In this document: positions 1 through 8,928 of the stretch, piece by piece
How the letters are laid out: every line of letters starts with the position of its first letter
Position numbering within the stretch: the first letter of the stretch is position 1
From: Methylobacterium sp. NMS14P
Lineage (GTDB): Bacteria; Pseudomonadota; Alphaproteobacteria; Rhizobiales; Beijerinckiaceae
Length of the DNA: 64,000 nt
Reading direction: 5' to 3'
NCBI RefSeq assembly: GCF_028583545.1
Contig: NZ_CP087106.1
Coordinates: forward strand, 1,240,001 to 1,304,000
The notes under the pieces: generated by a model
Databases searched by the model: none
The model's input: the letters and a program-made list of their open reading frames with translations, nothing else
What the model was told of the DNA's origin: nothing
Made by a program: the position numbers and the translations under genes

Positions 1-1685
1 TGCGGCTGGAGGCCGGCGCCAAGGGCCAGTTCGCGATCCCGCTCACCGCCGCCGGACCCGGCACGGCCCGGCTCGACCTCGCCCTGTCGGGGCCCGGCCT
101 CCCGGCCGCCCTCAACCAGAGCTTCGCCCTGGGGATCGCGCCGGGAACCGGCGCCCTGCTGCGCCGATCGGTGCGCAGCCTCGCCCCCGGCGCGAACCTG
201 ACGCTGACCTCGGACCTCCTCGCCGACCTGCAGCCCGGCACCGGCAGCGTCTCGCTCTCGGCCACGGCCCTGCCGGGGGTCGACGTGGCGGCCCTGCTCC
301 GCGCGCTCGACCGCTACCCCTACGGCTGCTCCGAGCAGGTGGTGAGCCGGGCGATGCCGCTGCTCTACGTCAACAAGCTCGCGGCCCTGGAGAAGCTCGC
401 CCTCGACGCGGGCGCCGACGACCGGGTGCGCGAATCGATCGAGCGCCTGCTCGCCCGCCAGGATTCGAGCGGCGATTTCGGCCTGTGGTCGGCGCAGGGG
501 TCGAGCGACCTCTGGCTCGACGCCTACGTGACCGACTTCCTGACCCGGGCCCGCGAGCGCAACTTCGCGGTGCCGCAGAAGGCCTTCGCCCAGGCCCTCG
601 ACTACCTGCGCAACGCGGTGGCCAATGCCACCGAGGTGCGCAACGGCGGCGCCGACCTCGCCTACGCGGCCTACGTGCTCGCCCGGAACGGCCGGCCGGT
701 GATGGGCGACCTGCGCTACCTCGCCGACACCAAGATCGGCGACTTCTCTTCCGCCCTCGGGCGGGCGCAGCTCGCCGCCGCCCTGGCGCTGCTCGGCGAC
801 CGCGGCCGGGCCGCCAAGACGATGGAGTCGGCGCTCACCGTGCTGCGCGCCGAGCGCGACAAGGGCCTGTACCGCGCCGATTACGGCTCGCGCCTGCGCG
901 ACGGGGCCGGGCTGATCACCCTGGCCGCCGAGAGCGGGCTGGCGCAGGGGGCGCTGGGCCCCGCGGCGGCCGCGCTCGGCGAGGAGCAGCAGACCGAGCG
1001 TCCGACGAGCACGCAGGAGAATGCCTGGATGGTGCTCGCCGCCGAGAGCCTGTCGAACGAGGCGGGCGCCCTGTCGTTCACCCTGGACGGCGCGCCACAG
1101 ACCGGCCTCCTGGCGCGGGTCTACCGGGAGGCGGCCCTGGCCGACCGGGGCGTTCAGCTCACCAATACCGGCCGCGCGCCTGTGCAGGTGGCCGTGACCG
1201 TCAACGGCAGCCCCCTGGTGCCGGAACCGGCGGCGCAGCAGGGCTACACGATCGAGCGCAGCTTCCGCCGCCTCGACGGCAGCACCGTCGACCCGGCGAG
1301 CGGCCTGCGCCAGAACGACCGGCTGGTGGTGGTGCTCAAGGTCACCGAGGCCAAGGCGGAGGCCGCGCGGCTCCTGCTGGTCGATCCGCTGCCGGCGGGG
1401 CTGGAGATCGACAACCCGAAGCTCCTCGACGCCGACGCGCTCCAGGGGCTCGCCTTCGCCAAGTCCGACGTCCAGCCGGTCCACACCGAGTTCCGCGACG
1501 ACCGCTTCGTGGCGGCCTACGACCGCGACCCGAGCCAGTCGGCCTTCTTCACCGTGGCCTACACGGTGCGGGCGGTCTCGCCCGGGACCTACGTCCACCC
1601 GGGCGCCACCGTGGAGGACATGTACCGGCCGGCGCGGTTCGGCCGGACCGCCTCGGGCAGCGTGACGGTCGGGGCGGCGAAGTAG
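1..1685 (+). CDS. Alpha-2-macroglobulin family protein, 3' part (gene starts before the window)
   Basis: The open frame runs in from the left edge (codons begin at base 3) and ends at TAG 1683-1685, so only the C-terminal part is present. Seen: a PYGCSEQ segment with the Cys codon at 327-329, matching the C-x-E-Q thioester motif of macroglobulins, followed by the helical, Leu/Ala-rich stretch expected of the thioester domain, then a beta-rich C-terminal domain ending about 80 residues after an 'LLLVDPLPAGLEIDNP' segment typical of bacterial A2M proteins. Known of the family: periplasmic lipoproteins of about 1,500-1,900 residues that trap proteases through the thioester and are often paired with pbpC; that neighbour would lie outside this window. 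The intact C-x-E-Q argues that the trap is functional. Signal peptide and lipobox cannot be judged. Confidence 0.9.
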   Translation, partial: RLEAGAKGQFAIPLTAAGPGTARLDLALSGPGLPAALNQSFALGIAPGTGALLRRSVRSLAPGANLTLTSDLLADLQPGTGSVSLSATALPGVDVAALLRALDRYPYGCSEQVVSRAMPLLYVNKLAALEKLALDAGADDRVRESIERLLARQDSSGDFGLWSAQGSSDLWLDAYVTDFLTRARERNFAVPQKAFAQALDYLRNAVANATEVRNGGADLAYAAYVLARNGRPVMGDLRYLADTKIGDFSSALGRAQLAAALALLGDRGRAAKTMESALTVLRAERDKGLYRADYGSRLRDGAGLITLAAESGLAQGALGPAAAALGEEQQTERPTSTQENAWMVLAAESLSNEAGALSFTLDGAPQTGLLARVYREAALADRGVQLTNTGRAPVQVAVTVNGSPLVPEPAAQQGYTIERSFRRLDGSTVDPASGLRQNDRLVVVLKVTEAKAEAARLLLVDPLPAGLEIDNPKLLDADALQGLAFAKSDVQPVHTEFRDDRFVAAYDRDPSQSAFFTVAYTVRAVSPGTYVHPGATVEDMYRPARFGRTASGSVTVGAAK

Positions 1686-1725
1686 GACGGATTCCGTTCG
1701 AGCGCTGCGCCCGACGGGGCTTTCC

Positions 1726-1818
1726 CGTCATCGCGAGCGCAGCGAAGCGACCCAGGACAGCGCGTCATCGGTGAGCGCGGCGCTTCCCTGGATTGCTTCG
1801 CTGCGCTCGCAAGGACGG
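1726..1818. repeat. Intergenic inverted-repeat element, family A, copy 1
   Basis: Left arm reads CGAGCGCAGCGAAGCGACCC and the right arm is its imperfect complement (GATTGCTTCGCTGCGCTCGC), separated by a short variable centre. Four further copies lie at 3109, 5244, 11525 and 21965. It sits between the macroglobulin stop and the channel gene. Confidence 0.85.
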
Positions 1819-1976
1819 TGGTGCTGAAGCGATCGTCCGGACCCGCCTCGAACGCGACGGTGCAACCCGCCGGGCCGGGTCGCTGCGTTGCGGCGGGCAC
1901 ATGGTGCATTGCGGAACCCCCGCGAGCGCCCACCCATTCCCACAGGTCCCGTTCGGAACCCGTGGAGCGATGCCCG

Positions 1977-3101
1977 ATGCCGGACCTCGACGCGCTCGCC
2001 GGCTCCGCAGCCCGCGCGCTGGCCTACCTGCCGTGGTGGGCCGAGAGCCTGATCCTCATCGTCGCCTGCTGCGCCGTGGTGATGCCCCTGCACGGGATCG
2101 TCTACCGGGCGATGAAGCGGGCGGTCGCGACCAAGAGCCTGTTCTGGCGCTCGCTGGTGTCGCGCACCCGCGGGCCGAGCCGCCTCGGCCTGATCGTGGT
2201 GGCGATCAGCCTTGCCTCGACCACCGTGCACCTGTCCTGGGAGGTGCGGATCGCCCTCAACCAGATCCTGCTGGTGGCCTTCGTGACGCTGACCGGCTGG
2301 TGCTGCGCCACCGCGCTCCACATCGCCACGGTGATCTACCTGCGGCGGTTCAAGCTCGACGCCGAGGACAACCTCCTGGCGCGCAAGCACTTCACGCAGA
2401 TGCGCATCCTGGAGCGGGCCGGCGTGACGCTGGTGGCCCTCGTCACCCTCTCGGTGGCGCTGATGACCTTCGAGCCGGTGCGCCAGTACGGCGTCAGCCT
2501 GCTCGCCTCGGCGGGCGCGGCGGGCCTCGTCCTCGGTCTCGCCATGCAGCCGGTCCTGTCGAACCTCGTGGCCGGCATCCAGATCGCCATCACCCAGCCG
2601 ATCCGGATCGAGGACGCGATCATCGTCGAGAACGAGTGGGGCTGGGTCGAGGAGATCACCGCGACCTACGTGGTGGTCCGCCTCTGGGACTGGCGCCGGC
2701 TGGTCCTGCCCCTGACCTACTTCATCCAGAAGCCGTTCCAGAACTGGACCCGCGACGGCGCCTCGCTGATCGGCAGCGTCTTCCTCTACGTCGACCACCG
2801 GGCGCCCGTGGCGGCGATGCGCGAGAAGCTCGCCGAGGTCGCCAGGGCCACGCCCCTGTGGGACGGCAAGGTGGTCAACCTCCAAGTCTCGGACGCCAAG
2901 GAAGCGACGATCGAGATCCGGATGCTGGTGAGCGCCCGCAACGCGCCCCAGGCCTGGGACCTGCGCTGCGTGGTCCGCGAGGCGATGATCACGTGGCTCC
3001 AGGCCGAGCACCCGGAGGCCCTGCCGCGGCACCGCACGGAATGGGTAGGCGCCGAGGAGCCGGCCCTGCGCCGGGCCGAGGAGCGTCGGTTCGCGGCATG
3101 A
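1977..3101 (+). CDS. Mechanosensitive ion channel of the MscS family
   Basis: A 374-residue inner-membrane protein. Hydrophobic helices near residues 20-40, about 75-95 and 140-165 are followed by the MscS pore signature (ASAGAAGLVLGLAMQPVLSN, rich in Gly/Ala) and the cytoplasmic beta domain (RIEDAIIVENEWGWVEEI, then TYFIQKPFQNWTR). Known of the family: these channels open on membrane tension and release solutes during hypo-osmotic shock. The start at 1977 was chosen because GGAG (1964-1967) lies at normal distance and it gives a plausible N-terminus; an in-frame start at 1818 would run through repeat copy 1. The N-terminal half resembles the larger YbdG/YnaI-like subgroup more than E. coli MscS, which is an inference from length and helix number. 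Confidence 0.9.
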   Translation: MPDLDALAGSAARALAYLPWWAESLILIVACCAVVMPLHGIVYRAMKRAVATKSLFWRSLVSRTRGPSRLGLIVVAISLASTTVHLSWEVRIALNQILLVAFVTLTGWCCATALHIATVIYLRRFKLDAEDNLLARKHFTQMRILERAGVTLVALVTLSVALMTFEPVRQYGVSLLASAGAAGLVLGLAMQPVLSNLVAGIQIAITQPIRIEDAIIVENEWGWVEEITATYVVVRLWDWRRLVLPLTYFIQKPFQNWTRDGASLIGSVFLYVDHRAPVAAMREKLAEVARATPLWDGKVVNLQVSDAKEATIEIRMLVSARNAPQAWDLRCVVREAMITWLQAEHPEALPRHRTEWVGAEEPALRRAEERRFAA

Positions 3102-3108
3102 ACCGCGC

Positions 3109-3199
3109 CGTCATCGCGAACGCAGCGAAGCGACCCAGGGCTGCGCGCCATCTGTGCGCGTGGCGCTGCTGGATTGCTTCGCTGCGCTCGCAAAGACGG
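3109..3199. repeat. Intergenic inverted-repeat element, family A, copy 2
   Basis: Same arms as copy 1 with one change in the left arm (GCGAACGCAGCGAAGCGACC). It fills nearly the whole gap between the stop codons of the channel gene and the convergent rlmN gene, a position where it could form a stem-loop in both transcripts. Confidence 0.85.
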
Positions 3200-3202
3200 G
3201 GG

Positions 3203-4495
3203 TCAGTCGTCGGCGCCGGCGTAGAAGCTCTCCACGCCGATGCCCTCTTCCTGCATCATCCGGGCGCGGGCGCGCAGCTTTTCGGTCTCGCTCTTGAGCT
3301 GGCCGCAGGCCGCCAGGATGTCCCGGCCGCGGGGCGTGCGCACCGGCGAGGCGTAGCCGGCGTTGAACACGATCTCCGAGAAGCGCTCGATCCGGTCCCA
3401 GTCCGAGCACTCGTAGCGGCTGCCCGGCCAGGGGTTGAACGGGATCAGGTTGATCTTGGCCGGGATGCCCTTGAGCAGGCGGACCAGCTCCCGCGCGTCC
3501 GCGTCCGAATCGTTGACGCCCTTCAGCATCACGTACTCGAAGGTGATCCGGCGGGCGTTGCTCAGGCCCGGATAGGCCCGGCAGGCCGCGAGCAGCTCGG
3601 CGATCGGGTATTTCCGGTTGAGCGGCACCAGCTCGTCGCGCAGGTCGTCGCGCACGGCGTGGAGCGAGATCGCCAGCATGGCGTTGGCCTGCTCGCCGAG
3701 CCGGGGGATCTGCGGCACGACCCCCGAGGTCGAGACCGTGATCCGGCGGCGGGACAGGGCGAGCCCCTCTTGGTCCGACATCACCCCGACCGCGTCGACC
3801 ACGGCGTCGAGGTTGTAGAGGGGCTCGCCCATGCCCATGAACACGATGTTGGTCACGAGCCGGCCGACCTCGCCGGAGCCGCCGGCGTCGCGGCTCGGCA
3901 TCTGGCCGGGCCAGTCGCCGAGCTCGTCCCGGGCGGTGACGAGCTGCTGCACGATCTCGGCCGCCGAGAGGTTGCGCACGAGGCGCTGCGTGCCGGTGTG
4001 GCAGAACGAGCAGGTCAGCGTGCAGCCGACCTGGGAGGACACGCACAGCGTGCCCCGGTCCGGGCCGGGAATGTAGACGCACTCGATCTCGGCGCCGCGG
4101 TTGTGCTCCTGCCGGTTGGTCGGCGCCATGCGCAGCAGCCACTTGCGGGTGCCGTCGCGGGAGACCTGCCGGCTCGCCACCTCGGGGCGCTCCAGGGTGA
4201 AGTGCTCGGCGAGCTGCGCCTTCAGCGCCTTGCCGACATTGGTCATCTCGGCGAAGTCGGACGCGCCGCGGAAGTTGACCCAGTGCCAGACCTGGCCGGC
4301 GCGCATCCGGCTCTCGCGCTCGGGCACGCCCATGCCGACGAGCTGCGCCTTGAGGGCGTCGCGGGTCAGGCCGACCAGCGACGGCCGGCGGCCGGGGAGC
4401 GCCTCGGGGAGGAGATCCGGCGCCTTCTCGATCGCGGCATCGGCCGCGCGGGCGCTGTCGAGCGACGGCGTCGCCATGGCGTTCAAACGATCCAT
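3203..4495 (-). CDS. rlmN: Dual-specificity 23S rRNA/tRNA adenine-C2 methyltransferase
   Basis: A 430-residue radical-SAM enzyme. The 4Fe-4S motif C-x3-C-x2-C is at C158, C162 and C165 ([12 protein letters not shown]). Downstream are [13 protein letters not shown], the second-half ITVSTSG and [12 protein letters not shown] segments, and the C-terminal [16 protein letters not shown] with the Cys used in the covalent RNA intermediate. RlmN methylates A2503 of 23S rRNA and A37 of some tRNAs, aiding translational fidelity. The start at 4495 was preferred because the family has about 70 residues ahead of the radical-SAM core; an ATG six codons later (4477) is equally possible and neither has a strong Shine-Dalgarno. 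Upstream in-frame codons run into the divergent methyltransferase gene and read as low-complexity Arg/Gly, so they were excluded. Confidence 0.95.
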   Translation of the reverse strand: MDRLNAMATPSLDSARAADAAIEKAPDLLPEALPGRRPSLVGLTRDALKAQLVGMGVPERESRMRAGQVWHWVNFRGASDFAEMTNVGKALKAQLAEHFTLERPEVASRQVSRDGTRKWLLRMAPTNRQEHNRGAEIECVYIPGPDRGTLCVSSQVGCTLTCSFCHTGTQRLVRNLSAAEIVQQLVTARDELGDWPGQMPSRDAGGSGEVGRLVTNIVFMGMGEPLYNLDAVVDAVGVMSDQEGLALSRRRITVSTSGVVPQIPRLGEQANAMLAISLHAVRDDLRDELVPLNRKYPIAELLAACRAYPGLSNARRITFEYVMLKGVNDSDADARELVRLLKGIPAKINLIPFNPWPGSRYECSDWDRIERFSEIVFNAGYASPVRTPRGRDILAACGQLKSETEKLRARARMMQEEGIGVESFYAGADD

Positions 4496-4575
4496 ACGTT
4501 GGAAAGGGTCTGATATACGCGATCGCGGCGGCGAAGGCGAATGCGCGCCGCCCACAGGGGGCCTGACGGAGAGCC

Positions 4576-5232
4576 ATGGCGACCGACACCCGAGCCGGGC
4601 AGGCGATCTACAACCCGCGGACGCTGCGGATCTACGACCTCGTCGTGCTGCGCCTGTCGAACCCGCTGATCTGGCGCTGCCCCACGGCGCGGATCCTGGA
4701 CCTCTACGACCGCCACGCGGGCTTGGCGCATCTCGATGTCGGGGTCGGGACCGGCTGGTATCTCGACCGGTGCCGCTTCCCCGCGCCCGCACCCCGCGTC
4801 GGCCTCATGGACCTCAACGCCGACAGCCTCGCCTTCGCAGCCGACCGGATCGCGCGCTACCGGCCCGAGAGCTACCGGATCGACGTGCTCGCCGCCCGGG
4901 CCACCGGCATCGCGCCGTTCGACTCGATCGGGATGACCTACCTGCTGCACTGCCTGCCGGGCGACATCGCCGCGAAGGCGAGGGCCTTCGACACGGTGCG
5001 GCCGTGCCTGGCCGACGACGGCGTGGTGTTCGGCGCCACGATCCTGTCGGGCGGCGTCCCGACCAGTGCCGCGGCGCGGGCGCTGATGCGGATCTACAAC
5101 CGCAAGGGGGTGTTCTCGAACGCCGCCGACACCCTGCCGGACCTGCGCGCGGCGCTGGACCGGCGCTTCCGGTCGGTGGAGATCACGGTCGTCGGCTGCG
5201 TGGCGCTGTTCGTGGCGCGGGAGCCGCGCTGA
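4576..5232 (+). CDS. Class I SAM-dependent methyltransferase, substrate unknown
   Basis: A 218-residue protein with the Rossmann motif I at residues 53-60 (LDVGVGTG), an acidic motif-II-like end of strand 2 ([10 protein letters not shown]) and the post-motif segment [11 protein letters not shown]. Resemblance is to small Methyltransf_12/25-type enzymes that act on small molecules, but nothing visible identifies the acceptor. It diverges from rlmN with about 80 bp between the two starts, so the genes share a promoter region. The sequence around residues 10-35 ([20 protein letters not shown]) recurs in bacterial methyltransferases of unknown function. It is followed by repeat copy 3. Confidence 0.8.
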   Translation: MATDTRAGQAIYNPRTLRIYDLVVLRLSNPLIWRCPTARILDLYDRHAGLAHLDVGVGTGWYLDRCRFPAPAPRVGLMDLNADSLAFAADRIARYRPESYRIDVLAARATGIAPFDSIGMTYLLHCLPGDIAAKARAFDTVRPCLADDGVVFGATILSGGVPTSAAARALMRIYNRKGVFSNAADTLPDLRAALDRRFRSVEITVVGCVALFVAREPR

Positions 5233-5243
5233 CCCGGTTGCGG

Positions 5244-5332
5244 TCTTTGCGAGCGCAGCGAAGCAATCCAGGGCGGCGCGAGCTCGGCAGGCGTGGCGCC
5301 GCTGGGTTGCTTCGCTCCGCTCGCAAGGACGG
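5244..5332. repeat. Intergenic inverted-repeat element, family A, copy 3
   Basis: Arms TGCGAGCGCAGCGAAGCAAT and GGTTGCTTCGCTCCGCTCGC. It follows the methyltransferase stop and immediately precedes the grxD terminator. Confidence 0.85.
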
Positions 5333-5337
5333 GCACG

Positions 5338-5360
5338 AAAAAGGGCGCCCGCGGGCGCCC
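5338..5360 (-). terminator. Rho-independent terminator of grxD
   Basis: A perfect 18-nt palindrome (GGGCGCCCGCGGGCGCCC, 5343-5360) is flanked on its left by a run of A, which on the minus strand becomes a T-run after the hairpin. It lies 30 nt beyond the grxD stop. Confidence 0.85.
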
Positions 5361-5390
5361 TGATCCGTCCGTCGAAGGTCCCCGAAACAA

Positions 5391-5729
5391 TCAGGCGGCG
5401 GCGGTCTTCACCGGCACGCCCTTCTCCGAGAGGAAGGTCTGCAGCTCGCCCGACTGGAACATCTCACGGGTGATGTCGCAGCCGCCGACGAACTCGCCCT
5501 TCACGTAGATCTGCGGGATGGTCGGCCAGTTCGAGAAGGCCTTGATGCCCTCGCGGATCTCCTGGTCGGCCAGGACGTTCACGCCCTTGAACGGCACGCC
5601 GAGGTAGTTGAGGATCTGCACCACCTGCCCCGAGAAGCCGCATTGCGGCATCTGCGGCGTGCCCTTCATGAACACCACCACGTCCTGGGAGGCGATCTCG
5701 TTCTGGATGGTCGTGTTAGCGTCGGTCAT
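5391..5729 (-). CDS. grxD: Monothiol glutaredoxin (Grx4/GrxD type)
   Basis: A 112-residue thioredoxin-fold protein with the CGFS active site at residues 30-33, the KGTP glutathione-binding segment just before it, the WPTIPQIY cis-Pro loop and the GGCDI motif. CGFS glutaredoxins bind a glutathione-ligated 2Fe-2S cluster, often as heterodimers with BolA proteins, and act in iron-sulfur trafficking rather than disulfide reduction. The bolA gene lies upstream in the same direction with one gene between them, 101 nt separating grxD from that gene. A strong terminator follows. Length and motifs are those of a normal intact family member. Confidence 0.96.
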   Translation of the reverse strand: MTDANTTIQNEIASQDVVVFMKGTPQMPQCGFSGQVVQILNYLGVPFKGVNVLADQEIREGIKAFSNWPTIPQIYVKGEFVGGCDITREMFQSGELQTFLSEKGVPVKTAAA

Positions 5730-5830
5730 CGCTCTGTCCTTGCTTGTCGCTCGTATGTGAGGCCTGAATCAGCGGCGCGCAACCGACACGGCGATCGTGC
5801 GAAGGGCGCGCTCTATGTCGAAAGTCTCGG

Positions 5831-6262
5831 TCAGAAGGTCCTCAGACGGATCGGGCAGGCCTCCGGCAGTCCCGGGAGCAGGGCGTTTCCAAAGGCGCCG
5901 AGACCAGCCTCGGCAACCGTGACGGCGGATTTCCAGATCCTGTTCCAGCTCAGCCTTTGCCGCATCGACGCTTCGTAGGCGTTCCAGGCGGTGATCTGGA
6001 AGGTCGCGATCTCCTCCCGCCAGTGCAGGCTGGCCGGCGCGAGCGGGGCGGACGCGCGCTTGAGGAGGTGGGTGAGCGTCTGGACCAGCAGACCTTCGAC
6101 GGCCCGCAGATGCGAACGCCCCACGCTCTCGATCTCCTCGGCAACGTTCTCCCAATCGACCGCGTTCGACAGCTCGGGCCGCTCGGCCAGCGCGCGCAGG
6201 GCCGCCGCCTGCTCCTCGGCCCAGCTCACGATATCGTCGTCGTAGAGACTCGGTCGATCCAT
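5831..6262 (-). CDS. DUF29 domain-containing protein
   Basis: A 143-residue helical protein beginning MDRPSLYDDDIVSWAEEQAAAL and containing NAVDWENVAEEIESVGRS and LLKRASAPLAP...W. These are hallmarks of the DUF29 family, common in cyanobacteria and some proteobacteria, of unknown biochemical role. The start at 6262 follows the family N-terminus; the in-frame extension upstream overlaps bolA. It lies between bolA (23-nt gap) and grxD (101-nt gap), interrupting a pair that is normally adjacent in alphaproteobacteria. Whether it has any role in cluster trafficking is unknown; insertion by chance is an equally good explanation. Confidence 0.8.
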   Translation of the reverse strand: MDRPSLYDDDIVSWAEEQAAALRALAERPELSNAVDWENVAEEIESVGRSHLRAVEGLLVQTLTHLLKRASAPLAPASLHWREEIATFQITAWNAYEASMRQRLSWNRIWKSAVTVAEAGLGAFGNALLPGLPEACPIRLRTF

Positions 6263-6285
6263 CGGGAGAGCTCCCGCGCGAAGGC

Positions 6286-6522
6286 TCAATCCTGAGGGAC
6301 GCCCGTGGTCAGCGCAAGGGCGTGGAGCACGCCGCCCATCCGGCCCTGCAGGGCGCCGTAGACCATCTGGTGCTGCGCCACCCGGGTCTTGCCCTTGAAG
6401 GCCGCCGACAGGACGGTGGCGGCGTAGTGGTCGCCGTCGCCCGCGAGGTCGCGGATCTCCACCTGCGCGTCCGGCAGGGCCTCGCGGATCATGCGCTCGA
6501 TCTCGCCCGCATCCATCGGCAT
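6286..6522 (-). CDS. bolA: BolA family protein
   Basis: A 78-residue protein with the class II KH-like BolA fold: N-terminal IERMIREALPDAQVEIRDLAGDGDHYAAT, then the FKGKTRVAQHQMVYGAL segment with the conserved His of the signature helix. BolA proteins pair with CGFS glutaredoxins to hold and transfer 2Fe-2S clusters. Start at 6522 (MPMDAGEIERM) is 26 nt after purL, within the same transcription unit. The short length matches the IbaG/BolA-like subgroup of alphaproteobacteria rather than the 105-residue E. coli BolA. Confidence 0.92.
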   Translation of the reverse strand: MPMDAGEIERMIREALPDAQVEIRDLAGDGDHYAATVLSAAFKGKTRVAQHQMVYGALQGRMGGVLHALALTTGVPQD

Positions 6523-6548
6523 CGGGAAACTCCTCGTCAGAACGGGGC

Positions 6549-8774
6549 TCAGGCGGCCGGCGCGGCCGGCTGGCTCGCCATGTAGTCGGGCAGCCAGCCC
6601 TCGTGCGCCGCATTCAGGTCGGCGAGCGATATGGTCTCGCCGCCCGGCAGGGTCAAACGGTCGGAGCCCGCGACGCCGACCGAGGCCGCCGCCACGCCCT
6701 GGGCCGCGGCGGCCGAGAGGAGGTCGGTGGCCGCCTCCGGCCGCACCGCCAGCAGGTAGCGGCCCTGATCCTCGCCGAACAGGTAGGCGTGGGGCGGCAG
6801 GTCCACCGGCACGTCGGAGAGCGCCGCGCCGAGGCCGCCGGCCATCGCCATCTCGGCGAGCGCCACCGCGAGGCCGCCATCCGCGAGGTCGTGGACCGTG
6901 TCGACGGTGCCGGCCTGGATCAGGCCGCGGACGAAGTCGCCGTTGCGGCGCTCCAGCGCGAGGTCGACGGGCGGCGGCGCGCCCGCCTCGCGGCCCTCGA
7001 TCACCGACAGGTAGCTCGACTGGCCGAGCCAGCCCTCGCTCGCACCGATCAGCACCAGCACGTCGCCCGCGCGCTTGAGGGCGATGGTCGCGTGGCGCGC
7101 CACGTCGTCCAGCACGCCGACGCCGCCGATGGTCGGGGTCGGCAGGATGCCGACGCCGTTGGTCTCGTTGTAGAGCGAGACGTTGCCGGACACGACCGGG
7201 AAGTCGAGCGCCCGGCAGGCCTCGCCGATGCCCTGGAGGCAGCCGACGAGCTGGCCCATCACCTCGGGCTTCTCGGGGTTGCCGAAGTTCAGGTTGTCGG
7301 TGATGGCGAGCGGCTTGGCCCCGACAGCGGTGATGTTGCGCCACGCCTCGGCCACAGCCTGCCGGCCGCCCTCGACCGGGTCGGCCTCGCAGTAGCGCGG
7401 GGTGACGTCGCAGGTGAGCGCCAGGCCCTTCGGCCCGTCCTCGACCCGCACGATGGCGGCGTCGCCGCCGGGCTTCTGGACGGTGTTCCCCAGGATGAAA
7501 TGGTCGTACTGCTCGAACACCCAGCGCTTCGAGGCGAGGTCAGGGGAGCCGACGAGGCGCTTCAGCGCGTCGGTGAGCGAGGCCGGGGCCGCCACATCGG
7601 CGGCCGCGATCACCGGCTGGTGCGTGTTGGCGAGGTGCGGCCGGTCGTAGAGCGGGGCCTCGTCGCCGAGTTCCTTGATCGGCAGGTCGGCCACGGTCTC
7701 GCCGTGCCACTTGATGACGAAGCGCAGCGTGTCGGTGGTCCGGCCGATCACCGCGAAGTCGAGGCCCCACTTCACGAAGATCGCCTGGGCCTCGGCCTCC
7801 ATGCCGGGCTTGAGCACCATGAGCATGCGCTCCTGGCTCTCCGAGAGCATCATCTCGTAGGGGGTCATGCCCGCCTCGCGGGCCGGGACCTTGTCGATGT
7901 CCAGCTCGACGCCGAGGTCGCCCTTGGCGCCCATCTCGACCGCCGAGCAGGTGAGGCCGGCCGCACCCATGTCCTGAATGGCGATGACCGCGCCGGAGGC
8001 CATCAGCTCCAGGCAGGCCTCCAGCAGCAGCTTCTCGGCGAAGGGGTCGCCGACCTGCACGGTCGGGCGCTTGGACTCGGAGGCCTCGTCGAACTCGGCC
8101 GACGCCATGGTGGCGCCGTGGATGCCGTCGCGGCCGGTCTTGGAGCCGAGATAGACGATCGGGTTCCCGACGCCGGCGGCGGCCGCGTAGAAGATGCCGT
8201 CGGTGCGGGCGAGCCCCACCGCCATGGCGTTGACCAGGATGTTGCCGTCGTACCGCTTGTGGAAGCCGGTCAGGCCGCCGACGGTCGGCACGCCGAAGGA
8301 GTTGCCGTAGCCGCCGACGCCCGCGACCACGCCGGAGACGAGGCTGCGCGTGCGCGGGTGATCCGGAGAGCCGAAGCGCAGGGCGTTGAGCGCCGCGATC
8401 GGCCGCGCGCCCATGGTGAAGACGTCGCGCAGGATGCCGCCGACGCCGGTCGCCGCGCCCTGGTAGGGCTCGATGTAGCTCGGGTGGTTGTGGCTCTCCA
8501 TCTTGAACACGCAGGCGTGGCCGTCGCCGATATCGATGACGCCCGCGTTCTCGCCCGGCCCCTGGATCACCCACGGCGCCGAGGTCGGCAGCCCGCGCAG
8601 GTGCTTGCGGGAGGACTTGTAGGAACAGTGCTCGTTCCACATCGCCGAGACGATGCCGAGCTCGGTCAGCGTCGGGTCGCGCCCGATCAGGCCGCGGAAG
8701 CGCTCGTACTCGTCCGGCGTCAGGCCGTGCTGGGCCACGAGCTCGGGGGTGATCGGAACGTCGTTGCGGAACAT
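6549..8774 (-). CDS. purL: Phosphoribosylformylglycinamidine synthase subunit II
   Basis: A 741-residue small-type PurL, the ATP-dependent amidotransferase partner that converts FGAR to FGAM in purine synthesis and acts with PurQ and PurS. Seen: [14 protein letters not shown] near the N-terminus, the Gly-rich ATP-binding [14 protein letters not shown] segment, [24 protein letters not shown] and the second-half [16 protein letters not shown] and [15 protein letters not shown]. Length is typical of the type that works with separate PurQ. It is the first gene of the purL-bolA-DUF29-grxD series. purQ and purS are not in this window. Confidence 0.97.
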   Translation of the reverse strand: MFRNDVPITPELVAQHGLTPDEYERFRGLIGRDPTLTELGIVSAMWNEHCSYKSSRKHLRGLPTSAPWVIQGPGENAGVIDIGDGHACVFKMESHNHPSYIEPYQGAATGVGGILRDVFTMGARPIAALNALRFGSPDHPRTRSLVSGVVAGVGGYGNSFGVPTVGGLTGFHKRYDGNILVNAMAVGLARTDGIFYAAAAGVGNPIVYLGSKTGRDGIHGATMASAEFDEASESKRPTVQVGDPFAEKLLLEACLELMASGAVIAIQDMGAAGLTCSAVEMGAKGDLGVELDIDKVPAREAGMTPYEMMLSESQERMLMVLKPGMEAEAQAIFVKWGLDFAVIGRTTDTLRFVIKWHGETVADLPIKELGDEAPLYDRPHLANTHQPVIAAADVAAPASLTDALKRLVGSPDLASKRWVFEQYDHFILGNTVQKPGGDAAIVRVEDGPKGLALTCDVTPRYCEADPVEGGRQAVAEAWRNITAVGAKPLAITDNLNFGNPEKPEVMGQLVGCLQGIGEACRALDFPVVSGNVSLYNETNGVGILPTPTIGGVGVLDDVARHATIALKRAGDVLVLIGASEGWLGQSSYLSVIEGREAGAPPPVDLALERRNGDFVRGLIQAGTVDTVHDLADGGLAVALAEMAMAGGLGAALSDVPVDLPPHAYLFGEDQGRYLLAVRPEAATDLLSAAAAQGVAAASVGVAGSDRLTLPGGETISLADLNAAHEGWLPDYMASQPAAPAA

Positions 8775-8928
8775 GGGCGGTCTCGACGAGGGCGGTCCGG
8801 GAGCCCCGGCAGGGCCCTCGACCCGATGCGCGACCCGAACCGGGCCGCGCGCGGCGACGGTGACGGATTAGTGCGTTCCGCCACCGCGTTGCAATACGCC
8901 GGCACTGCTGGCCGTGTATGGGTGCCGG

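Noticed and set aside
1793..4513. Very long open frame across the channel and rlmN genes
   Set aside because: It overlaps two well-supported genes, has Arg/Gly/Ala-rich composition and no recognisable motif; high GC makes such antisense or off-frame stretches common.
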